DNA from: Pogonophryne albipinna
Taxonomy: Eukaryota > Chordata > Actinopteri > Perciformes > Artedidraconidae
Direction: 5' to 3'
Assembly (NCBI GenBank): GCA_028583405.1
Contig: CM053244.1
Span: forward strand, 5,452,799-5,516,798
DNA: 64,000 nucleotides
Shown here piece by piece: positions 34,601-47,326 of the stretch (the stretch's first letter is position 1; each line of letters begins with the position of its first letter). A program made the translations under genes and the position numbers. The notes under the pieces were generated by a model, which made no database searches, was not told the DNA's origin, and saw only the letters and a list, made by a program, of their open reading frames with translations.

Positions 34601-35439
34601 GGTAGGAGCATACAAAATGCTGTTAATAGTAATGTTTTAGGTGACTAGAAAGGAAATGTGGACACCACTGGTGTAACAAGGTGTAACACTCTGGGCAAGA
34701 TATGAAATGAAATGGTTGAATGAGCACTCAATATCATTACAGTGACTATGTCCAATTATCACCTTCTTGCAAAGTTTTTACTGCAAGCCATTAATAAGAT
34801 GAATAAAAATGTTTGAGTGGTCAAACATTGGCAGTTGTAAGTAGAAAAGAATCCAGATCTGGTCCACCACTACCCGAATAACTTTCTATTAAAATGGATT
34901 GCTTTTCATTTCAGTGAATCCTGAGTAATTATATTTTTTAACAAAGGAATATTCAATTGAGGAGCCCATGGTGGATAACAATTTAAACAAGGAAAATAAA
35001 AAGATTAACAAATGGACGACCGTCCTTGATCTTGAAGTTTGTCATTCTTCGGCTATGCCATCAATGTGTTTTTCTGTCAACTGCAAATATGTTAATTTCT
35101 GAACTTGGTGCATTAAGACCAATTGAACAGTGGGCGCTAATTCTCCAGTCAGGTACCAAAAACACACTTCAGAAGAAGAATTGCCACATTAATCAATGGA
35201 AATCAACCAAATATTTGCATTTTTATATTATGTTTGTTTAAAATGTGATTTTTTTTTTTAATCAAAACTGAAATTAAATTCATGGTTGATAATTGTTGAC
35301 TGTTGTCACACTCAATAACAACAGCTTTAACATGGCCAAATGGGCCAGGCAAACTGCTGTTGGACGACATGTCAGCGTGGCTTTTACATGAATTCTGAAG
35401 AACATCCAGATGGCCAGTCTGCCTCTGGGTCTTGTTAAC
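31675..35439. other. no recognisable gene (arm B copy of 20103-23863)
   Basis: Mirror of the 3.7-kb unassigned block; no additional features. Confidence 0.5.
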
Positions 35440-35509
35440 TATGTTCGTTATTCTCGCGTCCAGGAGAGAAGCTTAAAAAAAAAAGACTAAATTGAGTCTC
35501 TGAGAAGGT
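35440..35509. mobile_element. terminal fragment of element R (arm B copy)
   Basis: Mirror of 20035-20102, ending at a C-run where arm C instead continues with the rest of R. Confidence 0.65.
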
Positions 35510-36117
35510 GACCCCCCCCCCCCGTGAGCCCACTGTGCTCTGATTGGTCATCTCGCCCACTCTGTTCTGATGAGTCCACCACCGTTACAGCGGAACATCA
35601 GTGATTGTTTGTTAGCAACCAGGAAATGACACCAGTAATGACAAACAGATGAGAATGCTGCGTGGGGTCTGGGTGCCGTGTTGGCGGGACGTTGCGCTGT
35701 GTGAGGAAGGGACAGTGTGAGCTCTATTACTGGTGGTTTTTCCTGGTTGCTGCGTGGGGTCTGCGAAACTCAGCCGGAGCACCATGGACACGGGAAGGGC
35801 GGTTTCTGAGGGGGCTGCAGCACCCCCATCTGCAAGGCTCCACTAGCACCCGCACTTAGGAAGGTGTGTTACTCACGTTTATGCCACCTGAAAAGGCCAA
35901 ATGCATTTTTTTTGTCTTTTATACATGAATATGTGTCCCCGGTGTGTCAAGGAACTCAAAGTGTAAGAAAACAAAACCCTCGCTTTTCCTCCGTACCCAA
36001 ATCTCTAAAAATGGGGTACAACGGAGCTGATCCAGATTTGCGTCCGATATTAAATGTGGACCCACGGCCCTATCAGAAACATTGTTACAAGGCTTGGCCT
36101 GTCACTTTAAGAGTAAC

Positions 36118-36306
36118 CGCCACAAGGGGAGTCTATGTGTAAGTAAACAGGCGTTGGGATCAGGGTGTCACAGGTTCAAACCCCACTGCAGTCAGCATGT
36201 CGTTGTGTCCCTGAGACTCTTCACCCCAACTTGCTCCTGTGGGGACTGCCCACAGTATTGAGTATGTGAGTCGCTTTGGATAAAAGCGTCTAACAAGCAA
36301 CATGTC
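36118..36306 (+). mobile_element. tRNA-derived SINE (arm B copy)
   Basis: ggttcaaaccccactgcagt (36173 onward) and the tail ctttggataaaagcgtct (about 36274-36291) on the plus strand. Confidence 0.6.
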
Positions 36307-37294
36307 ATGTAAACAGTGATGGCCAAGGCGAAGTGCGGAGGTATGAAGAGAGAGACGAAAGGATAGAGAAAGTGGTCAGAAGAGGAAAGTGTCTAGTCTG
36401 TATGTATGCAATACAGTGTCAATGTAACTGTTTACTGTGAAGAACGTGAATAAACGGAGGTTCTTCCCCTTGAAGTGTCTGGGCAGCTGGTTACCGGATG
36501 ACTACGAGCCAAGTCAGAAACCACCAGTGTGTATTCTAAACTACGGTTTCGGTGCTGAGATACCGTTAGTAAATAAGGTAACACTGGTCTCTTGCAGTAG
36601 GCTAGGTCCTGAGAGGGGGATCGACTCCAGCACCTCCAGAAATAGAGGAAGACTACGACGCGCGTTTATCTGTTGTTGCCTACAAGTGGATGCCCTTTTT
36701 TTTTAATAAACTCTGTTTTGTTTTCGAACCCTTCCCTCTCCTTCCGTCATTTTTAAACCAAGTGTGAGCCCGAATGCTCACAGACGCTAAATGATGCGGA
36801 TACCTCCCCTGGTTGCGGATTTAGCTAAACGGAGCCTTTTATTGAGTAAAATGTGTGGCTAAATCACTCTGTGTTTTCTCCAAAGGTCTCTCATCTGGCA
36901 TCCTAGCTCAAACAGTGTTGCATATTCGATTGTTTATAGAGCAATCATTTCTCAATGAGGGATTAGGGGAGGTGGTTCCAAATATTAATCATAGCAGATA
37001 CTTTTTGACATACATTTCCCCCCTGTTCCCAATATTGTGAATAAAGGTTCAATATTTGATCTTAACAACCGGATGCGAGCACCGCGAGAAAAGCTACGCT
37101 TTGCTCCCACAAGGCGTGACGTCACCCCATTCAAAGTGAATGGGCAGAAGCATTGAAGAGTCAACGCACGCCGCCGTGTGTAGGGGCCGTTACACTGTAG
37201 GTGCGCCGTGTTTGGGGGTGCGGGTGCTAGTGGAGCCTCGCAGATGGGGCTGCTGCAACCCCCTCAGCAACCCCCCGCCTTCCCGCGTCCATTC

Positions 37295-37454
37295 GCTCCA
37301 ACAAGCCGTTTTGGGCAGAGAGTGAATACCCATACTATACAGAGATGCTGTTTGAGAAACCAATGTGAGTTTGGAACATTGAACAATGTAAATATATTCT
37401 AGTAGACCTCAACAATGGAATTATGATCAGTAGAAATGGCCACGGGACCTTTAA
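37295..37454 (-). mobile_element. piggyBac-like MITE fragment (arm B copy)
   Basis: Mirror of 18084-18243. Confidence 0.4.
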
Positions 37455-37676
37455 CACTCATCCATAGGCTAACTCACCAGTGAGCAGAAAGCAGTGGTTT
37501 CTATAGGAACAATAAAGAAAATAACCTCTTTCACAAACAGGTATTTCATAACTGCTTACAGTAAGGAAGACATTTAAATTATTGGCCGTCACAGGCTGCT
37601 GTAAACTAAACATCACTCTCTGACAGAACCCCTCACTGAGTGATTTCACTCATGTCTAACTTTCAGGTTTCTCTTT

Positions 37677-37847
37677 TCAGCCGCAGACCCCATGTCGCCT
37701 CTTTATGTGCGTCGCTAACTTCCTCGTACTACTTGTGTACTTTAAAGCGGCTCGGCATCGTTTACAATTTTTCAAGTTGACCGTCTTTCTTGAAAAATCC
37801 GAGGTATTTTTCGGTGCGCTGTGTTTCTCTTTCTCCTCGACTTCCAT
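37677..37847 (-). pseudogene. BED zinc finger fragment (arm B copy)
   Basis: Mirror of 17691-17861: same 56-codon frame with CKRC and HIKRRH, closed by a stop directly after the finger. The hAT terminus lies at about 38055 on this strand. Confidence 0.7.
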
Positions 37848-39026
37848 GTGTGTTGATAACTGAGACTCTCGGCCTCCGTAGTGCGAAGCAAAGATCAGAG
37901 ATCGTCTCTGCTGAGTGCTGACAGGATGAGGGGATATTATATGAATGAACCGTTTTTTACCGATGCAAAGACGCTACAATCGATGCATCGCGAGTTCAAC
38001 CCAAACTGTAGCCGATGTGCACTCTCTCAACCGGTGCACCGATGGAACATCCCTACTGTCCACCCATCTACACCATTCTTCCCAACTCAGAGTGAGCCTT
38101 GTGTTTTTTGTTTGTTTATTTCACCAGATAACACATCTGAATACTTTAACTGTAATTTATCTTATACTGAACAAATCTTTACAAATATCTGAATCACTTT
38201 TAAATTATATTTTCAATTAGCTGTTAATTGCAAACTTAGAAATACATATTATCCTGCACAGTATTAAAATAAACAGACTTTCCAATATTACTTTTTACTA
38301 CAATATGCAATGCAAAATACATTAGAGGATTAATAACAAAATCAAATCAATCCAAATGGTGCACTTCAAAGTGAAATGCACCGGTGATGTGCAGCTGCCT
38401 TTTTAGCAGACATTTTTACTGCACAGTGATTCCCAGCTGAAATGAGAGCCCACTCAAGGGGATTTTCAAAATGTTCTTCCAATGTGTCCCAAAAGCTCTT
38501 CTCTCTGAGGGCAAACACACATTGCAACTAACAGCATTAATGAGTGCACTTAGGTGTTCCAGTTTGAGGAGTCTTATAGTGTACTTTAATGGACTGGGTC
38601 AGTTGTTAATGTAAATAGTTATACCTATGGAAAGTCAAAAGCAACTTTTACAATCCCTCCGTGGCTTCCCACATAGACTGCTGATTTGTTTCGTTGCAAT
38701 ATCCTGCCAAGATGGAGGCTCTGCGGCAGAGGGGGGACAAAGGGCTCTGCATTGGCAAGTGAGGGTTTTATCCCGTAAGCACCTGCGCACCTTATGGAGA
38801 GGGTTTCATGTGATTACTGTAATTATACTAATGTATCAACATGACTGTCAAGAGGTTTTCTTAATGGTAATAGGTTGCGGATACAGCCACACAAGTGTAT
38901 TCCAGGTCAGAGTCCAGGGGGAACAAGACATTAAAGAACGAAGAATTTAAATGTCTATCAATCACGTCAACCTGATTTGTTTAAGCCCGATGATGAAACC
39001 GATTGTGAGGGGCAAATGACCATTGC

Positions 39027-40219
39027 ATACATGCCAACCTTTCCAAATCCAAAAGAGGTAGGTTTGCGCACACCCAAACTAGGTAATCAGAAGAAATGGA
39101 ACCCCAGTAATTACAAACCATGTATTTAACATATATTGCATCATTTTATGCATTTTTCAGAAAAAGTGGTAGTTTGGTAAACAGTGACATCAACGACATG
39201 TCTGGTCTGTAAAATGCCCGAAAAGTAAAAGAATGGGAGATAAATATCCCAAAGTCTCCACATTTTATTATATTTGTAATGTGTTTCTGGTCCTCTTTCA
39301 GTTGAGTCAGTGTAGATGAAGGATGTGTCAGGATGTAGAACTCCTGTTTGAACATTGGATAAAGCCAGGTTCATATTCTTGTTTCATGTTGTTGACATAT
39401 TAGTCAAAGATTTGCACAGAGCGAAATATCTTTGTGGCCCCTTAAATCAGAAAATACTGCATTAAAAAAGTCATTTCCTGCATTTGTCTACTGATAAAGT
39501 GTGATATAAACAATGTACAGGCTTTCAGATTGCTGTAGTTCACTAAACAGAGACATTAACGACATGTTTGGTGTTGAAAATGTCAGAAAATAGCTACATT
39601 CATGAAATAGCTATGTTTTAGTGACGTTCAAGATCATTAAACATGACTTAAATTGTTAGTATAACCTTAAGAAATGAATTGCACATAATAATTCCCACGG
39701 AGCTGTGAGCACTTTTCCACTCATCTTCCAGTTGTGGGTTTTCCTCTGTTGAAATGGACCAGCTGTGAAGGTGGGGGCGGGGCTTTTATACACGAGTAGT
39801 GAAAACACTTCCGCGTAGTCTGCTCTCGTGTCTCCTCCCTTTCGCCTCCTCCCTCACCCCTCCTCGACTCCTCAGTGTGCATTTCAGCTATTGGGACGTC
39901 CTTCAAAATGGCGTGTCTTGATCTATTTCCGGGTCAAGTCCCGGAGGAGGGGAAGAGAGGAGTCGAGGAGGGGTATTGGGATGAGGCTCCGGTCTGCACG
40001 TTGTTTCTCTTTCAGAAACACAGAGGACTGGTTCTATGATGGGATCACAGACACGCTGCAAACGGTGTCCGCCAAAAGTCGAGTCCAGTGTCTATGGAGT
40101 GTCATTTTTATTTGTTATAGTTTGGGAGGATTGAAAATCGTTAGGGGAAGCCAGCTAAGTCGGTAGAAACATGTCAAAAGCGGTAGACTACCGCCCAAAT
40201 CGGTAGGGTTGGCAGGTAT
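39027..40219. mobile_element. hAT-like non-autonomous 1.2-kb element (arm B copy)
   Basis: Termini atacatgccaacc (39027) and ggttggcaggtat (ending 40219); flanks mirror those in A. Confidence 0.75.
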
Positions 40220-40876
40220 GCCATTGCATGCTGGGAGATGTATGCAATAAAAGAGAAAGGATTTCAGTGTGCCGATGGGTGACTAACCACTGTGAAAGAC
40301 TTCCTCTCTGTTTGGAGGTCATTGTATCATTTATTTTCACCTTCTACTAAAGTGAATTTACATGTTATAACTCTTTTTCCAACACTGAAGCTCGAATTAT
40401 TGGAGAATAGTTTTCACAATGAAGCATAAAAGATTGTTTTTGAATTCAGAGGACATTTTTCAATATCATTGTTTTAAACGGACGCTTTTTATTAACTACA
40501 ATTTGTGTCCTTATTTATTATCCTTTCTGCCCATGCCTGTGTTGTTCCCATATTTGACCCCATACTTAGCCTCTTGAAGTCCCGTAATACATTTATCCGC
40601 ATGAATTGTTTGGAAATGAACCACTAATCACATTTGTATGCATCCACAGCTGCCATTTAATACGTTGTTACAGATAAATGTAGCCACGTAACTCCCAGTG
40701 TTTACCCTCAGTAGCAGCAGCTGAAATAGTTTTGATACATTGAGTGAACTTGGTTTTTGATCCTTTACCCACCAAACTAATGCAATTCCCATCATGCACG
40801 TGGGTACACAGTCCTGCAGACAGATTCATGCATTAGGCACGCTTGTTAAGCTTCAAAGAAACCGAAAATGAGTCAT

Positions 40877-40932
40877 ACTGTAAAGCGTCTTTGAGTTGTG
40901 AAAAACGCTATATAAATAAAATGCATTATTAT
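40877..40932 (+). mobile_element. LINE 3'-end fragment (arm B copy)
   Basis: Mirror of 14606-14661. Confidence 0.65.
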
Positions 40933-41138
40933 TATTTACCACAAAATATAAACTTTCTTTTTTCACTGAGCATACTAAGAACGAAAGAAGTGGCATTATG
41001 TTTTTCACCTGTCTCTGATTACATATCTAAATGTCATTGTCAAATTAAGCTGGTTATTTGTTTATCAGGTGATAATTACCGAAATCGTATATAATGTAAT
41101 TTATTTGACACGAAACAGCCTCAAAATAAAGCAGTATA

Positions 41139-41551
41139 TGTCACGATGTTAGTGTTATCTGTCTGGTTTGGGTTTATTTTGCTGTTCTTTCCTCCTTGTT
41201 TCTTGTCTGGTCCTTCTCCCTGTGTTTTCCTTCCTGTCGTTAGTTTCCCTGGTGTGCCTGATTGTGTTCACCTGTTGCCCTTGTGTTTCTCCTCCCCTGC
41301 CCGGCTGTTTCTCGTCTCGTGATTACCTCTTCCTGTGTTCCCCGTCGGTTCATTGTTTGTTTTTCCTGTCTCCCTCCATGTCAGCCACGGTCAGTCCTTC
41401 GGTATGTTTTTTCCTTGTGCTTTCGTTTTGTTTCATGTCATGTTTTTTTGTCATCAGCTTTTGTAATAAAGCTCGCTTTTGTTTATAGACCCCTTTTTGT
41501 AGTCGGCTTTTGGGTCCTACCTTTTCCGCAATCGGTACAGTGATCTTAACA
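41139..41551 (+). mobile_element. solo gypsy LTR (arm B copy)
   Basis: Begins tgtcacgatgttagtg and ends gatcttaaca; one homopolymer base shorter than the copy in A. Confidence 0.8.
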
Positions 41552-43976
41552 GTATGGCCCTAAATCCAAATGCTTAGCCCTCTTTCTCCTAGACATTCTT
41601 TTAATGAGATACATTTCATGGCTTGGTTTATCATCAATATATGTTAGCTTTTTGTGGCTATTCCTACTTGCTAATTATTTGGCTAACGTCATTTGGATGT
41701 TGCTAACGTATAAGCACGTTGACGAACATGCCCGAGCCAATCGACAGTAGTTTTCTATTGCTTTGTATCCTGCTATCAGCGGTATTAAAATAGTTGAGGT
41801 CTTTCTTTAACTGGCTTAAAGAATGAATGTTTTTGCTAGCCAGCAAAGATTAAGATCTTAGGACACGAAGCGATGGTAATAGCAAGTGCAGTCTTCTTTC
41901 CCGGAAAGAAAATGGTTGCTAAAATCAATACAGAATAAACGTATTTAGTTCACGTTAGCAAAATAAGTTGGAGATTTCCTATTCATACCCCCCCTAGTCC
42001 CCAGGTTGTGGTAACCACACAGCTGTTGTTGATGAGGCTGAGGACCCTCAATGATTGGCCAGTGTTTCTCAGCAATGAAAGAAAAACAGTTTTAAAAGAC
42101 TGACAATTAGTCAGTCAGATTTTCCAATGCCTCAGCTTGACAGTGACTGGGTTGTTTTTGGCTAATTTATTTTCCAGAGAAACTTTCTGTCATGAAAGGC
42201 ATTGCAAATGATTCATTACAGATGGCTTGAATAATCAGAGATGTTCCCCCACAACAAATATAAGATAATACTTTGTGACATCTAAAGGAGACTCAGACAG
42301 GTCATCATGCTCAAAGAGCCATCTAAAGACACAATGTTTTGACAGGCATTCTCTTCGGATGTGTCCTCGTTTGAGTAAAGCTGCAATTAAAGTCGAAGAA
42401 AATATGGTGATTACACGAACTGCCCTGTCACATTTACTCCTTAGAATCAAAAGGAAACTTTACTGAATGGATTTCTTTATGGTAAACACACCTTTTGAAG
42501 TAACACTTCATTCAATGAAACGTGTGGCCATTTTAACAGTTTGTGTTCAGTGTTCTTTTACATTTTATTGTAGACCTATTTTTTATTTTGAGAACGTAAA
42601 AGTTCAACAACAATTTAAAATCTTTGATTAGTACATGTATAATAAACGTTACTCTGCATATTGGAATTCTGCCACCGCTACTCGAATCTACTCTTTATGG
42701 GGTTCTTACTTTTTCCATTTAACAACTTTACTTTTCTGAATCAAAGGCTTAAGGATTGTCATCCAAAAGTGTCTGTAAGTTTCATCACAAACCTCTCTTT
42801 ATTGGATTACCTCGCTATATTTTACACCTTCATGAAATGCACTTTGTTACAGTCATTGTATAAGCCAACCTTAATACCTGTATGTGATCCAAGATAAATA
42901 TTGTAGGCAATCACAAATGAAAGAAATCTTCCGTATTTGAAGAAAATAAGAAACCATGAGATTCATATTAATGCAAATAGCAGAAACAGCATTTTGCCTG
43001 GGACTCTCATTAAGGTTTTTAATGAAAAATGGATAGTCTGTGTGGTTTGAGTATATGTACACGGGGCAGTAAAATCAGAAGGTATAGGCCTATGTATATT
43101 TGTATTACTTCTCTTTTGTATGTACCTGCTTTCCTGCCCAGGCGAAGGTGAGTCACAACCACAGGTGACCTGGAAAGAGCTGCCATTCGAGTTCATCCAG
43201 TGATAATCCAGACGGCCTATAACTCCAATCCGTAGTGTTCTACTGCACAAAGCTGATCCTGGCCATAGTCAGGAAACAAGATGCAGTACAACGCCTCAAA
43301 TGTGACTATGTTCAACAAGCTCTGTGCAGTGACCTGTCTTCTAACCGAGCAACTTTGAAGAGCTTCCTTAGGGACTTAATAGATGGAAAATTGAATAGAA
43401 TTGTTGCCCAGAAATGTAACCGCTCATCTAATCAATTTGCAAATCATTTTCCATGTGGTGTGTCCAAAATGTCCGTTGTTTAAAAGAAGCTACACAGCAA
43501 CAATTGGAGTGTTGATATTTCAGGGTTAAACATTTGAGTTGATTTTAACTCCAAAAGTGTCATTTTAACACTTTATGATTCAAATGGTGTTCAGTGTTGG
43601 ACTAACCCTGCAGAGATGTAATTAAGCTCCACCCACGCAAGGCACGCGCAGACACTCCCGCATTTCAGTTCTTCGGTTGGAGACACTGGGTGCCATTTTC
43701 TCCTTGATAAGTTCTACGTCAGGAGTCACCAACCTTTTTTAGGATGAGAGCTACTTTAAAAAAATACACACGCAGCTGTTTAATTCATGCTAAACTAATG
43801 ACTGCAAATGGGGAGAAACTCCAAAAGAAAACATGAACCTGTTTTAAAGATCAAAGTAATGAAGAAACAGATGCTCAGGACCAGTGATGTCTTCTTAGCG
43901 TCTGGTTTTGCCTCTTGCTTTCCTGTCTGCCATTTTTTCAGTGGCTATAATCAACCTTTCTATAATTAAAGGTATT
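41552..43976. other. no recognisable gene (arm B copy of 11548-13985)
   Basis: Contains the hAT-like terminus caggagtcaccaacc at about 43721-43735. Differs from A by numerous one-base homopolymer and small indels; this is the least similar part of the two arms. Confidence 0.45.
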
Positions 43977-46050
43977 GTAGGTGACATAATGCTACTTAGC
44001 CCAAGTTCATTATTTGTTTACGTCACTTTTTTTTGTTTGTTTTGAGAATCAATAATCAGGTACTAATTTATTATGTGTAACCATTTAGGAAACAAATACA
44101 TAAATACAAAACATAATAAACAAATAACAAAACAACTGGACTGGAGAGCAGAGTCCATTGGGGGAAGAGGGGGGGATAGATAAGGATGTGAGGAAGAGCA
44201 GCCATGTTAACAGTGTTATGGCTACAGAGGTTTACCGACGATCTGACACACATGACAGCAGCGACAGTAATTAGCCACATCTCTCTTTAATCCTGGCCAA
44301 AAGAAGTGTTTGAGAACAAGCTGATATGTTTTAGTCACGCCTAAATGACCTGACCACTAACTCTCGTGTGCTACGCACATGTTGACAATAGAAAACAGGC
44401 ACGACGATCTGATAAACTACGCTCCAGTCAGTTTCAGCAGTAGCAGTGAGGGACCATTTACGCACCAATATTTCCTTATCCAGCCTGTAAACTACCTTTT
44501 CACCCCTTGCTTTGTCATCACTCACCACCTGATGCACGCGTTGGATCCGCCCTTTGCGCAGCAAGCAGACACTCTCGAGTTAGCGGGAGAGTCGGTCTGT
44601 CAGGAGGCATGTCCGAGTCGGCGCAGCGCGGCGGCTCGGCAACATCCTCGTCAGAGGGAGAAGCCACAATCGTTGGCTTTTCCTCCAACACAGCTTCTTC
44701 TGAAAACAGCGGAAAAAACACTGTCAGCTATTGATACATTAGAGTCAACCTTACGCACCTGAGCGCGTGTGACTGCACAAATAGGAAACTTTCAAATGTG
44801 CTTGTTACCTCAGATTACTCTACGGGTGGAGGGGACCTTACCTCACCTTACCACCCGCAATATCATTTCCCATCAGAAATACTATACCTTTTATTGGTAA
44901 TGTGGGACACACAGCGACTGGGAAGAAACCAGTAATTAATTTCGATTGCACATGTACGTTGTGTACGCGCCGTGGGATATAACCCATCTCAATGCCACGA
45001 TAGACTGGGATCCTCCAGTGTCTCGCAAAATACTCTCTCTCTCGCCCTCAATCGAACGCTAATCCTAACCGCCACCTTTTCCAGGCCTTAACCTAAAATG
45101 GACGCCCACATGCTTACTCCTCTTCATGCCTGAAATAATTAAATGGAGGCCCACTTTAGAGAACACGTGAATTGTAAATAGATACAGAGACAACATAACA
45201 ATTTGGAATGAACATTTTATTGGGAAAAAACTATGGATACTCACCTGCTCACCGTGACATACGGAGGTTTCACGAAAGTTACATGGGAAATAAGCCCCTC
45301 CTACACCTCTATATAAACAGCGTGTGGAAGCCCTTTCCGGCTCACTCTGTGCTGATGCAGCGCAGCGAATGCATCTCTCTTGCTCACGTGTACACGCGTA
45401 TAGCTGCATATCCTCCTCAATGCTGAAAACTCACACACACAGCTACATGTTCCTATAATACACACTGCTTGGATTTGATCACCTTGCGGGGCTGTCCTGG
45501 GGGGAGATTGTTTAGTTCTAATAAGCCGAAACATTCAATGACTCCTGGGTTTACTACTGAAGATGTGTATTAGAATTGTTATATGTGAGTGATAGTAAAA
45601 ACACTACTATGATAGCTGTCACTCAACGTAATTACATTTTTCTTGGGGTCTAAGGTGAGAGTTGGCCTGCCTCTGTGGTGAACAAGGATGGCCCGAGCAC
45701 TTGATCTTACAGCCGGTCCCCGGCAGTAGGATCCAAGCCTCTTATTCCCTAACGCAGCCAGTGCCCCACGTTCTCATTTCTGGGGTAGGTTGGTTCTCTC
45801 CGATGGCCCTTCAGGGGTCACTCCCTGATACTCTCTTGCCCTCAATCGAACGCTAATCCTAACCGCCCCCTTTTCCAGGCCATAACCTAACATGGACGCC
45901 CACGTGCTTAATCCTCTTCATGCCTGAAATAATTAAATGGAGGCCCACTTTAGAGAACACCTGAATTGTAAATTAATACAGAGACAACATAACTGTAGGT
46001 GCCATAATGCTACTTAGCCCAAGTTCATTATTTGTTTACGTCACTTTTAT
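43977..46050 (-). mobile_element. decayed gypsy block (arm B copy)
   Basis: Bounded by the same ~54-bp direct repeat (43977-44030 and about 45994-46050); the LTR-like TATA and AATAAA motifs and the internal 163-bp repeat are conserved. Confidence 0.55.
44223..44550 (-). pseudogene. gypsy integrase fragment (arm B copy)
   Basis: Mirror of 10975-11301 with HLGVTKTYQLVLKHFFWPG and CHVC; the upstream part is joined in a different frame from A because of small indels. Confidence 0.75.
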
Positions 46051-46080
46051 TTGATTGTTGAGCACTTCCGGTAATTGTCA

Positions 46081-47041
46081 NNNNNNNNNNNNNNNNNNNN
46101 NNNNNNNNNNNNNNNNNNNNNNNNNNNNNNNNNNNNNNNNNNNNNNNNNNNNNNNNNNNNNNNNNNNNNNNNNNNNNNNNNNNNNNNNNNNNNNNNNNNN
46201 NNNNNNNNNNNNNNNNNNNNNNNNNNNNNNNNNNNNNNNNNNNNNNNNNNNNNNNNNNNNNNNNNNNNNNNNNNNNNNNNNNNNNNNNNNNNNNNNNNNN
46301 NNNNNNNNNNNNNNNNNNNNNNNNNNNNNNNNNNNNNNNNNNNNNNNNNNNNNNNNNNNNNNNNNNNNNNNNNNNNNNNNNNNNNNNNNNNNNNNNNNNN
46401 NNNNNNNNNNNNNNNNNNNNNNNNNNNNNNNNNNNNNNNNNNNNNNNNNNNNNNNNNNNNNNNNNNNNNNNNNNNNNNNNNNNNNNNNNNNNNNNNNNNN
46501 NNNNNNNNNNNNNNNNNNNNNNNNNNNNNNNNNNNNNNNNNNNNNNNNNNNNNNNNNNNNNNNNNNNNNNNNNNNNNNNNNNNNNNNNNNNNNNNNNNNN
46601 NNNNNNNNNNNNNNNNNNNNNNNNNNNNNNNNNNNNNNNNNNNNNNNNNNNNNNNNNNNNNNNNNNNNNNNNNNNNNNNNNNNNNNNNNNNNNNNNNNNN
46701 NNNNNNNNNNNNNNNNNNNNNNNNNNNNNNNNNNNNNNNNNNNNNNNNNNNNNNNNNNNNNNNNNNNNNNNNNNNNNNNNNNNNNNNNNNNNNNNNNNNN
46801 NNNNNNNNNNNNNNNNNNNNNNNNNNNNNNNNNNNNNNNNNNNNNNNNNNNNNNNNNNNNNNNNNNNNNNNNNNNNNNNNNNNNNNNNNNNNNNNNNNNN
46901 NNNNNNNNNNNNNNNNNNNNNNNNNNNNNNNNNNNNNNNNNNNNNNNNNNNNNNNNNNNNNNNNNNNNNNNNNNNNNNNNNNNNNNNNNNNNNNNNNNNN
47001 NNNNNNNNNNNNNNNNNNNNNNNNNNNNNNNNNNNNNNNNN
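46081..47041. other. assembly gap (961 N)
   Basis: Left edge is the outer end of arm B; right edge lies inside a coding minisatellite of a gypsy-like element. The size 961 looks like an estimate rather than a placeholder. Confidence 0.99.
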
Positions 47042-47326
47042 TGGACCATGGCTGCGTGGGCCAGGTAATCGAGCAAGTGAACATAGCTCTGCGGGCCGGT
47101 ACTGGTGCATGGATCCATGGCTGTGGAAACCGGAACTGAAGCCGGGATCATGGCTGCTGGGGCCGGTACTGAGGCTGGAACTGGAGCCGCTGGAACCGGA
47201 ACAGAGGCCTGGACCATGGCTGCGTGGGCCAGGTAATCGAGCAAGTGAACATAGCTCTGCGGGCCGGTACTGGTGCATGGATCCATGGCTGTGGAAACCG
47301 GAACTGAAGCCGGGATCATGGCTGTT
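47042..47326. repeat. 168-bp in-frame minisatellite
   Basis: tggaccatggctgcgtgggc starts at 47042 and again at 47210. The first unit is full length, the second partial to about 47326. The array probably extends into the gap and may be why it exists. Confidence 0.85.

Larger units (their letters stand above)
29896..46080 (-). repeat. arm B of the inverted repeat
   Basis: Reverse complement of arm A, with the same elements mirrored. Outer end tgtca abuts the second N gap, exactly mirroring the tgaca that starts arm A. B and A share the 3.0-kb block 35510-38548 and other indel states that arm C lacks. Small B versus A differences exist (for example one base at 22940, two bases at 24388), and at those two sites B agrees with C, making A the changed copy. 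Confidence 0.97.
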
